Assembly: GCA_030268105.1 (NCBI GenBank)
Contig: BSDZ01000013.1
Coordinates: 424,501 to 488,500 of the forward strand
DNA from: Volvox africanus
Lineage: Eukaryota; Chlorophyta; Chlorophyceae; Chlamydomonadales; Volvocaceae
DNA: 64,000 bases
Reading direction: 5' to 3'
Position 1 is the stretch's first letter. Each line of letters begins with the position of its first letter. Positions 1 to 12,000 of this stretch are shown piece after piece. The notes beneath the pieces are model-generated. The model worked only from the letters and a program-made list of their open reading frames with translations. It did not search any database and was not told the DNA's origin. A program made the translations under genes and the position numbers.

Positions 1-1
1 C

Positions 2-2961
2 CTAATATTCGCCCTCCTCGTACTCATCATCGTACTCGTCTGGGGAGATCGGGGCGATCTCTCCGGTGAACCACTCCACTGCCCGGGGTATGACCTTTCG
101 AGGTGCAGAGGGGAAAGGGGGGTTGAGAGGAAGAGTTCATGGTTAGGTTTTCGTTTCCGAGTCTATGTAACCATGCCAACCACCAACCACCAACGTCCAA
201 CTACCTCACCTGATCCTTGATTGCAAATCCAATATCGAAGTCATTCGCGAGGGCCTCCTCGACCTCCTCAAGCTCCTCCTCGCTCATACTAGTGGCCTCA
301 GCTTCCGTCGGAACCTGGAAGTGTGAAAGTGTGAACAGGAAAGGGTAATTTCGAAACGACAACCAAGTCACAGCCTGATACAAGCTGGCCCCTCACAAAA
401 TTCGTACGATTGTACTGCTGAAACCTGACTAAGAACTGAAACAGGGGACAAGATGCGCACAGGGGACGGGAGTTAGGGAGGGGGCAGTTTGCCCGAAGCG
501 AACCGTTAACGGATCCAAAACAACTGAAATTATATAACTTCCGATTAGGTTCTAAAATATACAATGCCGTACCTTTGGTGGGTCAAAGATAGTGAAGAAG
601 GAGTCGCAAGGTACCTTCTCCACCACGAAGGCGGGCTTGGACTTTTCACCCTGTGATGGTTTCGGGGCGTGGCATGGCGTGGCGGTTGCACTGGGTTTGA
701 CGACGACGATATTCCCCCTAAGGGGGGCGTCGAGGTGTCGAAAGACGGGCAACACCCCCCCCTTAGTCATGCACTTGACGGAGTTGGTTTGACGGATGTG
801 TGTTGTGGTAGTAATTTAATTTAATTTACTACTACTATTATAATATTAGTAGTATTTATTTATTTATGGAGGAAGAGCCCTCCCCTTCGTCACGCTCTCT
901 TTCTGGCCCTTTCGCAAGCGGGACGTTTCCTCTTCACCCCTTACTCACGTAAATACACACATAGACCCCGAATCTGCAGTTTTTCATTTCCCGTCTTCCC
1001 CGTACCCCAACCTCTCTCCATTCTCCCCCTCACCTTGCCCCCCTTGACCCTCCTCTTGGTTTCTTCCACGGTGACATCACGGCCCTCTTTCCAAGAAATG
1101 GAGGTGCCCGTAAAACGCTTGGGTACGACATCATCCTCGGGCTCCAGGACGTAAACCTTTTCCAAAATCTGTCAGGAAACACCAAAACAGGAAAAACACA
1201 CATTCATAAATCTGTCAAAGCACCGAATTGTGTCGCAAGTTATCAGGCGACGTGATGACGTGTACGACTGGTAGTTATGGGCCCCCCTAGATATTCTGCG
1301 AGGGGAAACCGGAAACCAGTCTCCGCCCCTTCCGTACCACCCCGTCAAGCTGCCGTACCCTGTTGGAGAAGTGCGGGTTGTCTGCTCGGAAGTAGAAGAG
1401 CAGCTTGAACCCTCGCTCCTCGCCAAGTAGCACCTGGCTGCGGACATCCTGTGGGCCGAGGGGTGAGGGCGGCAGGTGGGCGCAAGCGGGCGAGCGTGTG
1501 TGTATGTGTCTGTGCGTGTATATGTGCGTGTGTGTATGTGTGTGTGTGTGTGTGTGCGCGCACATGCATAGACATGGACATGAACATCAGACATACACGT
1601 GCAAGACATAAACGCTTACACACGCACAGACTCACACACAAATCCTAAAACCCTAACTAAGGAGAGGGTCCTCACCTCCAGGTACTTGAGCACCTCGCTG
1701 TCGCGCTCGGTGATGAAGGGCCCGACCTTGTTGTGGTTGGCCAGGGCGTTTAGCCAGAAATCAGGTACAGGGCCGTCTGCGGATGAATCCAGATTTGGAT
1801 TCGAAATCCGGATCAGGTGAGCACCTAAAATTCTCGTGTTGCTTAGTTGCTCAGAATCCAAACCTGGATTTTGGATCGATATCTCTCATTTTGGCTTGGC
1901 GACCACCAGTACCCGCCCTCCCCAGATTTCCGCCACTTATGTACGACACAAAGCCCACAACCACTTCGGACAAGGCCGAAGTATATTGAAAAATACCACC
2001 CACCCAGCCAAATGAAGTACCCGCCGCACACCTCAACCCACACACCGTACACCCAACCTGCCCACCCTCGCTTCTTACCCCCACACCCACACCCACACAC
2101 ACTCCTTGGCGACTCACTGCGTCAAGGCGAAACCTAAAACACACCCCAACACATCCACCACCCACCAGGCTTGTCATCATCCTCCAGCTCGTACTTTTCC
2201 GTAATGGCAGTCTTGCCCGTGAAGATGTTGCGCCGCTCGTCGAAGATTGGCGCTGCGGGTACGGCATCATGTACGACAGTATAAGGTACCACAAGATATG
2301 ATGATCCGTCCCGCCAGTCAATGATATATAATTGACCTATTTCTACCCTAATTGTACAAGTATAGATCGCGGGTTCGACTTCGGCTGCGCTTGGAACTCA
2401 ACAGCCACTCTATATAGCCGTGTTGATCATGACGAAAATGGAAAAGTTAAAAGCCGTAAATTAAACTATTTTTCGCACATCACGTGTGTGTTTGTGTCCC
2501 CGAATGTGGAAAGTGTTCTCGAATAAGGCAACAGGTTTCACGCACCGTATTTTTCATTATACTTGTGCTGCAGCGCCGCCAGCTCCTTTTGGTACTCATT
2601 GTGAACCAGGTCGTACTTCTTCTGAACGTCCTTCATGGCCAGCACGCGGCGCCGCTGGGGGACGGTCAGATCTTCCATGGGGTCGTAGTCCATGCCCTCA
2701 TCAAGCTCATTCTCCTCATCAACCGGGGGTGGTGGCGGAGGAGGCTGCTTGCCCTTGGGGGCTGCAGCAACCGAAAATCCCTGCAATAATCAATGAAGGA
2801 TATTGCCATATACTAAGAAGGGAGAGTAACCGCGAAAAGGCACAGTAGAAAGGAAATTGCATCGCAAATCTAAACCATGTAAGCACAGAATGTCGTTGGT
2901 TGGATAACTAGATCACGTTAACAATTTTGAATGTACGTACCAAAACTCTTTGAGCAAGCAT
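2..2961 (-). CDS. NAP1: Nucleosome assembly protein 1 (NAP1-like histone chaperone)
   Basis: A histone H2A-H2B chaperone that shuttles histones and helps assemble and remodel nucleosomes. Nine exons read on the minus strand: 2941-2961, 2546-2780, 2166-2252, 1676-1776, 1359-1448, 1034-1168, 573-650, 210-314, 2-94. All have GT-AG borders, phases close, and the product is 314 residues ending in TAG at 2-4. The family core is clear: GPVPDFWLNALANHN, GFKLLFYFRADNPHFSN, the SISWKEGRDVT stretch, PCDSFFTIFDPPK, and IPRAVEWFTGE near the end. The first exon codes only MLAQRVL before a GTACGT donor, so the start is the least certain part. The acidic tail is short (ending DEYEEGEY), where many family members have a long Asp/Glu run. 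The intron after exon 4 holds a TG-repeat. No other gene lies downstream inside the window. Confidence 0.93.
1496..1560. repeat. (TG)n microsatellite in a NAP1 intron
   Basis: Mostly TG dinucleotides with a few CG and TA interruptions, lying in the intron between NAP1 exons 4 and 5 (1449-1675). Antisense open frames rich in Cys/Val and His/Thr across it are artefacts of the repeat. Confidence 0.9.
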
Positions 2962-3298
2962 GGGCCGTCCGAAAACTGATTTGCAAGGCCTGCGACCAAG
3001 CGGCAGCCGCCGTCAACTCACGAAAATGTCGAGACAATATCACTCTGTAGAGAATAATTACCACACATCTAATTTAAATGGTACATTGACTTACACTTGA
3101 ACGGGCTTGTTTGAAACAACGCGGCTGCAAACGGTGCCGGCCCGCAGCGCATGGCGAGTAAGAAGTGCCAGAGCCATTTTAGCGAGACAAATGAACAGAA
3201 ACACCAGTATTCGACAATACCCACAGCAATGCTATAACGCTCCTTGCTGAATGAAACTACGCCTGTATCGCCGTATGGGGCGATGCCGTACGAACGCG

Positions 3299-3373
3299 CA
3301 GGGAAAAGATTGGGGGCGGGTTCAGAGGATATCCTCTGAACCCGCCCGGTTACCGCCCCCAATCTTTTCCCTG
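3299..3373. repeat. Near-perfect 75-base palindrome with an 11-base insertion
   Basis: The left arm 3299-3330 pairs with the right arm 3331-3373 over 32 base pairs if the 11 bases CGGTTACCGCC in the right arm are looped out. The centre alone (3314-3347) is a perfect 34-base palindrome. The outer 21 bases (3299-3319 and 3353-3373) are a second perfect inverted repeat that overlaps it. No open frame or target-site duplication was seen around it. Confidence 0.9.
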
Positions 3374-4847
3374 TCTAAGCGCTTCTAGCATAACCGTCAA
3401 TGAATATGGATGATCCGTTCTAAACCCAATACCAGTGCAGTGTCTGTTTGGCTTGGCAACCGTTTACAACCGACTGTCCGTTTGCAAAGCTCTTCTTGGT
3501 GCAAATAATCCATGACTCCACCTAATTATTTCTTGCCCAGGCTAACTTCCTCTTCGTCATAGTATTGAGGTTCTCATATATGCCGGGTCTCAACGGTTGC
3601 CAAGGCAAACTATACCAGGCAAACTACCTCCCCAAAGCGGGGCACTACTAATCGCTGCACATCCCCTGACGTCTTCTTTACTGACAGCTGGGTACTGACG
3701 CAATACCAGCATTTGTAGAGAAGAAAAGTTCTTGTGCCATATAACAGCTTGTCTATATTCTTGAGCACAAGGGACGGCAGTGAGATGGCAATCACGGTTA
3801 CCACCCAACCACACCAGTGAATAGGAGGCACTAGGCGGGTACCTAAGGAGTGCATTGCAGGTCATGGTGTTGTACAGTTTTAGGATTTTGCAGGTAAAGA
3901 CGACAATCGCTTGCCAGTGTCTCGCTTAATGAAGTGTAACTTACTGAGAAAGAAAACCTACCATCTGGCGCGTCGGAGGCTGGACCATCCCACCAGAAAA
4001 CAAGCCAACCCACATCCCAACCTTCTCGACACGCCTCATTGTCCCGATAGCCATAACGAAAACTGCGCACCCTTTAACCCTCCCAGGATGTTGAACGATT
4101 TGGGTCGAAGCGTCTCTTATCAGTTACAGGGTTACATCAGAACACACCACCGTAGGGCCCTGTCCCAGCAATGTGAGCATGGGAGCCCATCACTGCAGGG
4201 AAGTCGTCAAAAAAGGAATAAGATGCGCGTGCCCATGCACCGGGTCGTCTGTGCACAGGCCTCCCTTCTGGGCGCCTCGACTTATTGGTATACTTATAAA
4301 TCTACGCAAATCGCTACCCCTCCAGATAGACGCTATAACGAACAGACAACTATGGCTAAACCCCATGCATGTTAAGCCTTATGAAGTCCAAGTTCAGCGC
4401 CTTAAGTTCTTAGTGTAACCATGCACCAGTAAGACCTACGGAAACGGCATGACAATGCTAGTAAAAAGAAATACAACCGGGCGAAAAGAATTCCCCATGC
4501 AACAGGCACGTGGGCATGAGCCGGTAAAACTGTATATCACAAGGCGAGTCGTCGGATGCTCCGCAACAAGCTTGCTGCATCCGGATATGGCAGACGCGAC
4601 TAGTGATACACCAAGGTACTGTACACTGATGCCAGTCGGTTTGTATCTAGGCAAGGCACATTGGCAGGGTTAGCAAACGGTGGCAGTAGGGTATCGTCCT
4701 TGTTCACAACCCTTCAACGCCAGCCGAGGCAAGCGAAACGACATGAACCGATGGTAATCCACAACAAATAGTACGAGATGTTGCTGTGTGATGTTGCTGC
4801 TCTGACACAGCCAGCGGCAGTTAAGTTTTCGCTTTCAAGCAAGGGCC

Positions 4848-5051
4848 TCATGTGCGCGAGGCAAACTCCGTGCGCGCCCAAGTTACGATAGTCTTGAAAA
4901 TAGAGAGGCCCATCGCCGCGATAAGAATGACAGGCGTTAAAGCTGTCATAAGCAGGCCCGTAAGCGCCTCCAGCCCTGTTTCCAAAACCCTTGTTGCAGG
5001 AGACCTCATAGGCGCCTTCATGTTCGAGACAGTGACCGTCGAAGTAGACAT
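4848..5051 (-). CDS. Possible small membrane protein or last exon (unrecognised)
   Basis: A 67-codon frame from ATG at 5051 to TGA at 4848. It has a polar N-terminal third and one hydrophobic segment (about residues 29-52, GLLMTALTPVILIAAMGLSI), followed by a short basic tail. A splice-acceptor-like sequence (GTTGATGCAG) lies just upstream and the frame stays open to it, so this could be the terminal exon of a longer gene. A block at 5226-5330 with a GTAAGT donor may be an upstream exon, but I could not make its phase fit. I do not recognise the protein. Confidence 0.22.
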   Translation of the reverse strand: MSTSTVTVSNMKAPMRSPATRVLETGLEALTGLLMTALTPVILIAAMGLSIFKTIVTWARTEFASRT

Positions 5052-7259
5052 GGTTGAAGCTTCTTCAGAGGATGACTTTCTGCATCAACGATACAGCGAA
5101 GGAAACAGGGTCAAGGGACGTTCGCTAGAACTTTATCAAGGAGTCGACAAGTTCCCGAGCCGGGCCCAAATTGACTGAAGCGAGGAGCACTCGCACTTTC
5201 ATCATCAATGAAAAAGTTAACCCATGTTGACTTACCCACACGGAATTGTCTAACTGGGTAACTCGGAGAGAAGACGCGAGCGCTAAATTGTTTGTTGGGA
5301 ACCTGAAGAACCTTAAGAATGCCTGTTAGCAAAACGTCTACCAAAATGTTTATCAGTTTGATGTTTTTAAGGCAGTCCCGAGACTTTTAATCCCCTGTCG
5401 GATTGGCCGTACATAATGGTCCACGTCAGGTTCATGAGGCCCGCAACGCCGCAAGCCGCCATCCTGCGCCGTCTCGGGTAGTTCGTGGCATAGGATAACG
5501 CCGCCGAATTCAGGTTAGGATTTTTACGCGGAACTGCCAAGTCGAAGCGTGTGCATAATCATACTAACTTGTTCCAAGCGTTGCAGTTGGTAAATCGCGA
5601 TTCTTAGAAGGTTTTCAGAAATTAACTGTTTTAGAGGATATAATTATCCTGTTCCACGTAACGAGGGGACGCAAGTTTGCATTCGCGTACGTTGATATAA
5701 TGCAACGAGTCTCGCCATAAACCAAGCTTTGAAGCCGTTTCCACCAGTGCCCGCAACCTGTGTCAGCAGGGTTCTGTTGCCCCTGTCTATTGGTGCAGCA
5801 AGGCTTGCAGGTACAGGGCATTCACGTTGAGGGCGATAGATAATGCAGGCAGGACGAAGACGAGTGTTATAGCGGCCTTAATCCTGGCCTCATGTCAGGC
5901 ATCGTCAGTTCGCTATGGATTGGCATCGTAATTGCATGTGCACGGTCCTTAATAGGAAAACCCGGTCTTCACGATAGGTTACAGAGACAGGCACCTGCTT
6001 TCGTAGAAAGGGGCGCCTTGTTATATTAGGTCCCACTGAAGGGCCATGCCTGGTGCTATAATGTGCTATGATATGCTGCCGCCGACTGTGATGCTGGACG
6101 ACAATGTTCCGAACCTCCAGCAGCCACATTCCGGACCTAGAACGCTATGCCCATCGTCACCACATGGACGGGGCTTCAAGTCAAACAAAATTGAGATAGG
6201 GTCCTTGCGCGAAACCTCTATCTCCTGCATGTCTGGACTCGCCCCTCCTTCAACCTCTCCTTGCCTTGCACGGCAGGCATTACAGGCTAGACGTGCACAG
6301 CCCCGATTGACTGCGTTCGGGAAGCGTCAGCAGCGGAAAGTGGTGGCCTTATGGCGGCGATTTTCCACCGATGGTGCCCCCGTCCCGTATGCAGCCTCTT
6401 TATTAATGTATATCTAGTCTATTACTTACAGTGTCCAACAGTTGCCAATGAACAGCAAGGCATCCATGGGATGATAGTGTATGCAGTTTTGTTGTACCCT
6501 GTTCCACTGCAGCCCTTCTGCATGCTCAGTACTGCAAACCTGCTGCTAGGAGCTGCTTACATTGCGAGTAGCTTTAAAGTGTACCTACGCTACACCTTGG
6601 ACTGAGCCTGTAGGGCTAGGAATCTTCTGAGCAGGGGAGAGTCTCCCCTGATTTTAACGGATTTGACAGAAGAGGCCAAGGTAGTTCGCCATAAGAGCTC
6701 ATGTGTGAAGTGTCAGGGTCACTTCACTGCTTAAAGTTCGGTTAATTCTTTGGTCTGTGAAGAGCGGATTATGCAAGACATGACAGGACTGCTGGTATCC
6801 GCTGCCTTGCTGATAACTCAAAATTACTTAACGCTGTTACATCATGTGAGCGGGTTGCAGCCTGAGGCAGCCTGTATGCCGAAAGAAGGTAATAGACCTT
6901 GGCGTGCCATCGACAATTAGGCCAGCCGCCAAAATCGTGCCAAACAACACCATTCCTAACTGCCAACAGCAAAAGGACGAGCTTGAACAAAGTTTCAACA
7001 CATCTTTAAGGACGATATGCAAAAACACAGATCACCCAATCGGAATAACGTTCGGACTAAGAGTCTCAACCAACCCTTCTCGATATCCGGCGTCCCAATC
7101 TCCTAACTTCGTTCTCGTTCGTCGAAAACGAATAGGTTATCAGCATTTATAGTAGCTGGAGATGCAAATGTTGCAAACGCCTCCGTGAAATGACCAGTAC
7201 GGAGCCGGCGTCGATACGATCTCTGTCGAAATCTGATTAACGGACTAACGGAAGGCTAT

Positions 7260-7813
7260 TTAAAAATCGACACATTTGCCATTGAGCTCCCAGTCTCCTG
7301 CACGCATCCAATGGTCCAATTAACTACACCGCCAACAAAGCATAGAGAGGCCAGACTCTGCACCTCACCGAAGCGAGTCGGCTCCTTTCCACGGGGCCCA
7401 TAGAGTTCACCAGTCTCGGGGTTTGCAACCTATGTCGAAACGAAGTCGATGTTCCTGGTTGCATGCCAGAAGATGCTGAATAATTCAAGACATACCTCCT
7501 CGACTTCCTCGTCGGGCTTGTCGTCCTCTCCCCCTAATTTTTCCGCCCGGGATTTTTGGATAAGCTCAAGTAATTCCAATTCTGTCTTTTTTTGAAGGCC
7601 TGAAGTGAAAGTATCGATTGGGCTCTGGATTTGCGAAGACGAACTTGCGGTTAAGTCAGGCTGTGAAGACAAACGACGAAGGTGAAAGGTGGCATGGTTT
7701 GTAGCTTGGAGTGATGATAACGATGACGCAGGCTCGCCATAACTGGAAGCAGCAATTATGTCGCGAAGTGCACGTCGGCATGCCAAAGCTGTTACCCGAG
7801 TGCAGGCGTTCAT
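7260..7813 (-). CDS. SDHAF4: Succinate dehydrogenase assembly factor 4 (SDHAF4, DUF1674)
   Basis: A mitochondrial chaperone that binds flavinylated SdhA and helps it join SdhB in complex II. Three exons: 7496-7813, 7369-7429, 7260-7297; 138 residues. Residues 1-75 are Arg/Ala/Ser-rich with few acidic residues, as expected for a mitochondrial presequence. The C-terminus carries the diagnostic DUF1674 signature, split across exons 2 and 3: NPETGELYGPRGKEPTRFG, then DWELNGKCVDF ending the protein at TAA. The usual family ending is GDWE..GR/K..DF. The start ATG at 7811-7813 is the first in frame and leaves a full presequence. A charged linker (KLGGEDDKPDEEVEE) joins presequence and signature. Identification is firm because the C-terminal motif is specific to the family. 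Confidence 0.9.
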
Positions 7814-9022
7814 TCCGCAACCTTGTATATATCAGAAACCAATAAAAGAAGTCTTTATTTGCTTGTCACAGCGACGAAGGAGATACTGCGTTGTCAATTA
7901 GCCTGTCATAAAGGAACGCGCTTCGTGTAGTGATAATCAACTAGGTAGTAATAACATAGCATGTGGTAAGAATTGAAGCACAATAGCCATAGCCTTGGAG
8001 AGCTTGGTGCATGGAGTACGTAAAGCACTGCGAATCACGTCATGCGGGCCACATCGCGCCACATCACACCGCACTTCCGTCGGCGTAATGCCTGCCAATT
8101 CCTTGAAGAACTTCCCTCTTTCCCTTCCTCGGGAAGGTAAGTGATTCCCAATAAATTACCACAAAGTTGTACATCCATCTTGCAGCAGACTCGAAAACCC
8201 GAAGGTCCTAAGCTCCAGAGGGTTAACTCCACACGTCTCGCCAAATTCGGACGAGTGCTCCAGGCTGTCGACGTCTACCACTCTGTCTCTTCACAACACC
8301 TCTTTTTGCATCAGTGTTACCTATCTGCACTCCTACGTCCAGTTTTCCACATCAAATCATCCCACACCCCATCCACATGCACTGATATATTTTGGGATTA
8401 CCCAAATTAGACCCGCAAACGACCTGTTCATCCCTCAAGGCCTCCGGTACACAGCTCCCCCGTACCTTCTGTTCCCACGTCGTGCAAGAGCTTTACAGCA
8501 CGTGCAAAATTTTTTAACCGCCCAAAATACCCAACGGCTCCAGTGTAGTGTCGGGAGCTAGCGACCCAGATGACAATAAGAATCAGCGTTCAGTCACACT
8601 CCAAGCTACCGTGCAGACTACGACCTTCACACCCCTTGATACCCTAAACGCGCCTCGTCCCCACACTCCCGTGCCGTGCCCGGATGTCTCTATCTGTCAT
8701 AATTCCGTTCTTCCGTCCAACCGTTGTGCTTGGTTAATACTGACGCGCCATTGGTGAGTTCCCTCTAACTATCACGATGACGTGTCGAGGACAAAAGGTA
8801 ATACCCCGCTGTCAATCGCCTTCTTGGAGTCCGGCTTGCCTTCCTAAATCCCCACCTACCCATCCAAGTGCACATCCACCCACCCTCAACAGGGTCACCG
8901 GCAATATGGTAGTGCGGTTCCTAACCTGTTGTGATGGGTTCCCGGGATCCGGTCCAACCTCCATTGCTTTCCTTCCAACCCACGGGACTCACGCATCCAG
9001 CCTGATTCCTGGCGTGCGAGTC
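7814..9022. other. Intergenic: KLP1 3' flank and SDHAF4 5' flank
   Basis: No coding exon found. A minus-strand TGTAA at 8493-8497 is a reasonable poly(A) signal for KLP1, about 530 bases past its stop. The stretch nearest 7814 should contain the SDHAF4 promoter. Confidence 0.5.
8493..8497 (-). terminator. Candidate TGTAA poly(A) signal for KLP1
   Basis: TGTAA on the minus strand downstream of the KLP1 stop codon (9023-9025). TGTAA is the usual polyadenylation signal in volvocalean algae. Its use here is inferred from position only. Confidence 0.4.
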
Positions 9023-12000
9023 TCACATTCGCACCCCAGCACGATTTAGAGCCTGGGTGGCTTCCATTCGCCGCGTCGCGGCCGCCGCCGCCTTGGCACC
9101 ACCAGCTCCTGCCGGGGGCCGTGATGTTGCGCCGCCACCACCGCCGTGCGCTGTCAATGCCGTCCGGCGCATCGCGGCGTGGTATGCGAGTGAGTCGGGG
9201 TCTTGTTCCGTGATGCGGGTGAGCTGCATTCGTTCGAAGGCCTCCCCGGCGTCCAGCTCGTCCTCCTCATCGCCAGGTCCAGGCCCGTTGCGGGCGGTCT
9301 GCAAGGGGGAATTGATATGGGGGTATAGGACGAATAGATGACTCAGTTGGGAGGGGGAGAGAGGGAGAGAGGGAGAGAGGGAGAGAGGGAGAGAGGGAGA
9401 GAGGGAGAGAGGGAGAGAGGGAGAGAGGGAGAGAGGGAGAGAGGGAGAGAGGGAGAGAGGGAGAGAGGGAGAGAGGGAGAGAGGGAGAGAGGGAGAGAGG
9501 GGGAGAGGGAGAGAGGGAGAGAGGGGGAGAGGGGGAGAGGGAGAGAGGGAGAGAGGGAGAGAGGGAGAGAGGGAGAGAGGGAGAGAGGGAGAGAGGGAGA
9601 GAGGGAGAGAGGGAGAGAGGGAGAGAGGGAGAGAGGGAGAGAGGGAGAGAGGGAGAGAGGGAGAGAGGGAGAGAGGGAGAGAGGGAGAGAGGGAGAGAGG
9701 GAGAGAGGGAGAGAGGGAGAGAGGGAGAGAGGGAGAGAGGGAGAGAGGGAGAGAGGGAGAGAGGGAGAGAGGGAGAGAGGGAGAGAGGGAGAGAGGGAGA
9801 GAGGGAGAGAGGGAGAGAGGGAGAGAGGGAGAGAGGGAGAGAGGGAGAGAGGGAGAGAGGGAGAGAGGGAGAGAGGGGGAGAGGGAGAGAGGGAGAGAGG
9901 GGGAGAGGGGGAGAGGGAGAGAGGGAGAGAGGGAGAGAGGGAGAGAGGGAGAGAGGGAGAGAGGGAGAGAGGGAGAGAGGGAGAGAGGGAGAGAGGGAGA
10001 GAGGGAGAGAGGGAGAGAGGGAGAGAGGGAGAGAGGGAGAGAGGGAGAGAGGGAGAGAGGGAGAGAGGGAGAGAGGGAGAGAGGGAGAGAGGGAGAGAGG
10101 GAGAGAGGGAGAGAGGGAGAGAGGGAGAGAGGGAGAGAGGGAGAGAGGGAGAGAGGGAGAGAGGGGGAGAGGGGGAGAGGGAGAGAGGGGGAGAGGGAGA
10201 GAGGGAGAGAGGGAGAGAGGGAGAGAGGGAGAGAGGGAGAGAGGGAGAGAGGGAGAGAGGGAGAGAGGGAGAGAGGGAGAGAGGGAGAGAGGGAGAGAGG
10301 GAGAGAGGGAGAGAGGGAGAGAGGGAGAGAGGGAGAGAGGGAGAGAGGGAGAGAGGGAGAGAGGGGGAGAGGGAGAGAGGGAGAGAGGGAGAGAGGGAGA
10401 GAGGGAGAGAGGGAGAGAGGGAGAGAGGGAGGGAGAGAGGGAGGGGAGCTTATGAAGATAACCAGGAGGATGGGCTTCCATGAAATCGGGATCCGTTGCC
10501 AACCTGTTTTCCTGTCCTTCCTGGAGCGCCCTTTTCGGGCTTCTGTGTCACGTCAGATTACCGTATTCACGACGGACTAAGTGCAGATGCCGAGTCCCCC
10601 CCCCAGGCCCAAGGCTCATACTATCCTTAAAACTTAATTATTATACATGCGCATGGTAGCTCGCATACTGGCACCTGAGAAGTCTGGTAACATGGTTAGT
10701 CATGACGTCTGGACATCCCCGGTCCCACACCCCGCTCAAAAAACACACAAATACACACGAACACACGCACGCAAACCCACACACATACACAGAGCCCGCC
10801 CCTGCAATTTATTGCATAGACTATCCCTATCCTGCAGCTACCCGTCCTTCTTCCCGTTCATCCACCTACCGCAGCCATGCGCTTCAGCGTCGCGTCACTC
10901 TGAGTTGCCGCCCAGCGGTCAAAGGCCTCCAGGAGGGCCGCACGCGCCAACGATGCCGCTTGGATCTGAGGCTCCAGCTCCTCACGGGCCACCTTGAGGG
11001 CGTCAAAGTCCGCGCGGTACTGCGCCTTAACGGTCTTGAGCTCCTGTCGGGTGTTTTCGCATCCCAATTTCAGCAAGTGGTTTTAGCATGTGGGTTGACC
11101 GAATATGTATGTGTTGTCATAAACGTACCCACCATCCCCTAGTTGCGCTCGTCTTTTTGCCGCTTCCCTCACGAGCCCCTATCATCTAAATGCTTTCAAT
11201 GAAAGGATATAAAACCATATTACCCACTACTCTTACCCACTACCCCCACCGACCATGCACTTTCCTACGTACCAATATCACAACCAACCTGATTGTTGCT
11301 CCGATAGTTATCCTTATGTTCATAGCTCCTGGTCTCTTTGCACTCACACACGTATATCCCCGCCCCCATGCGCCTACATGTCCATCCTTCCCCATCCCTC
11401 ACACACGTCGTGGGTTCCTGCGGATATCCTCTCCCCCCCCGTTGTGTCCATCAGATCCAGTTATCCACCCCCAAGCCCCTACCATGTGTGCTGATATAAG
11501 GCCCATGAAATCCTGTTTGTTATCCCACACAGCACCCCTGGTACCTGTACCAACGCGTAAGCCTCGCTATCCAGAACCTCTCCATCACCTCCCGCCGGCG
11601 CTGCACTCCGCTTTTGCGACACGGCCGCGCTCAGTTCATCCACCCGCCGCTTCGCGCCATTCACCGCCTCGCCTAACGTCTTAATCGACCCACGGGTCTC
11701 CCGCAGCGCCGCCGCCGCCGCCTTCAGCGCCGCCGTCAGCTCCCGCCCCTCCGGCACGTCGGATTTGTACCGCCGGAATATTGCATTGCGGTCACCGGGT
11801 ACGGCAAAGATGCCCGCCAGCCGCGTGGCGGCGGCAGCACCGGAGCCGCGCGCGATGGAGGGGCTATCCGGCACTGATGCATCCCCGAACGTGCTGGCGG
11901 CGTCGCCAGTATAGTGGCTTGATTGGGGTTTGAGGATTGGGGGTGGACCCAAGGCGGTGGTCTGGGCATGCGGGGGGTGGTGGTCTCCGAGTTCGGAGCG

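Larger units (their letters stand above)
2962..7259. other. Gene-poor stretch between NAP1 and SDHAF4
   Basis: About 4.3 kb in which no recognisable gene could be assembled. It includes the NAP1 5' flank and the SDHAF4 3' flank. It contains one long imperfect palindrome (3299-3373). It also holds short hydrophobic open frames on the minus strand (4848-5051, around 5810-5895, around 6890-6960) and one on the plus strand (6351-6605), which could be isolated exons of a membrane protein or chance. Nothing else stands out. Confidence 0.5.

Noticed and set aside
2365..2390. tRNA-like T-loop sequence GGGTTCGACTTC
   Set aside because: No matching T-stem, anticodon arm or acceptor stem could be paired around it; it lies in a NAP1 intron.
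6351..6605. 84-codon plus-strand hydrophobic frame
   Set aside because: It begins with ATG and is membrane-like, but nothing around it supports a gene and internal AG/GT sites suggest chance; noted only as part of the gene-poor region.
9349..10446. Regular repeats considered as a CRISPR or centromere-like array
   Set aside because: The unit is 8 bases with no spacers, the array is intronic, and the surrounding genes are nuclear eukaryotic genes.
9267..10502. Long open frames on both strands (411 and 381 codons) of repeating Leu/Ser/Pro or Arg/Glu/Gly
   Set aside because: They are created by the GGGAGAGA array, whose 8-base unit leaves every frame open. They lie inside a KLP1 intron.
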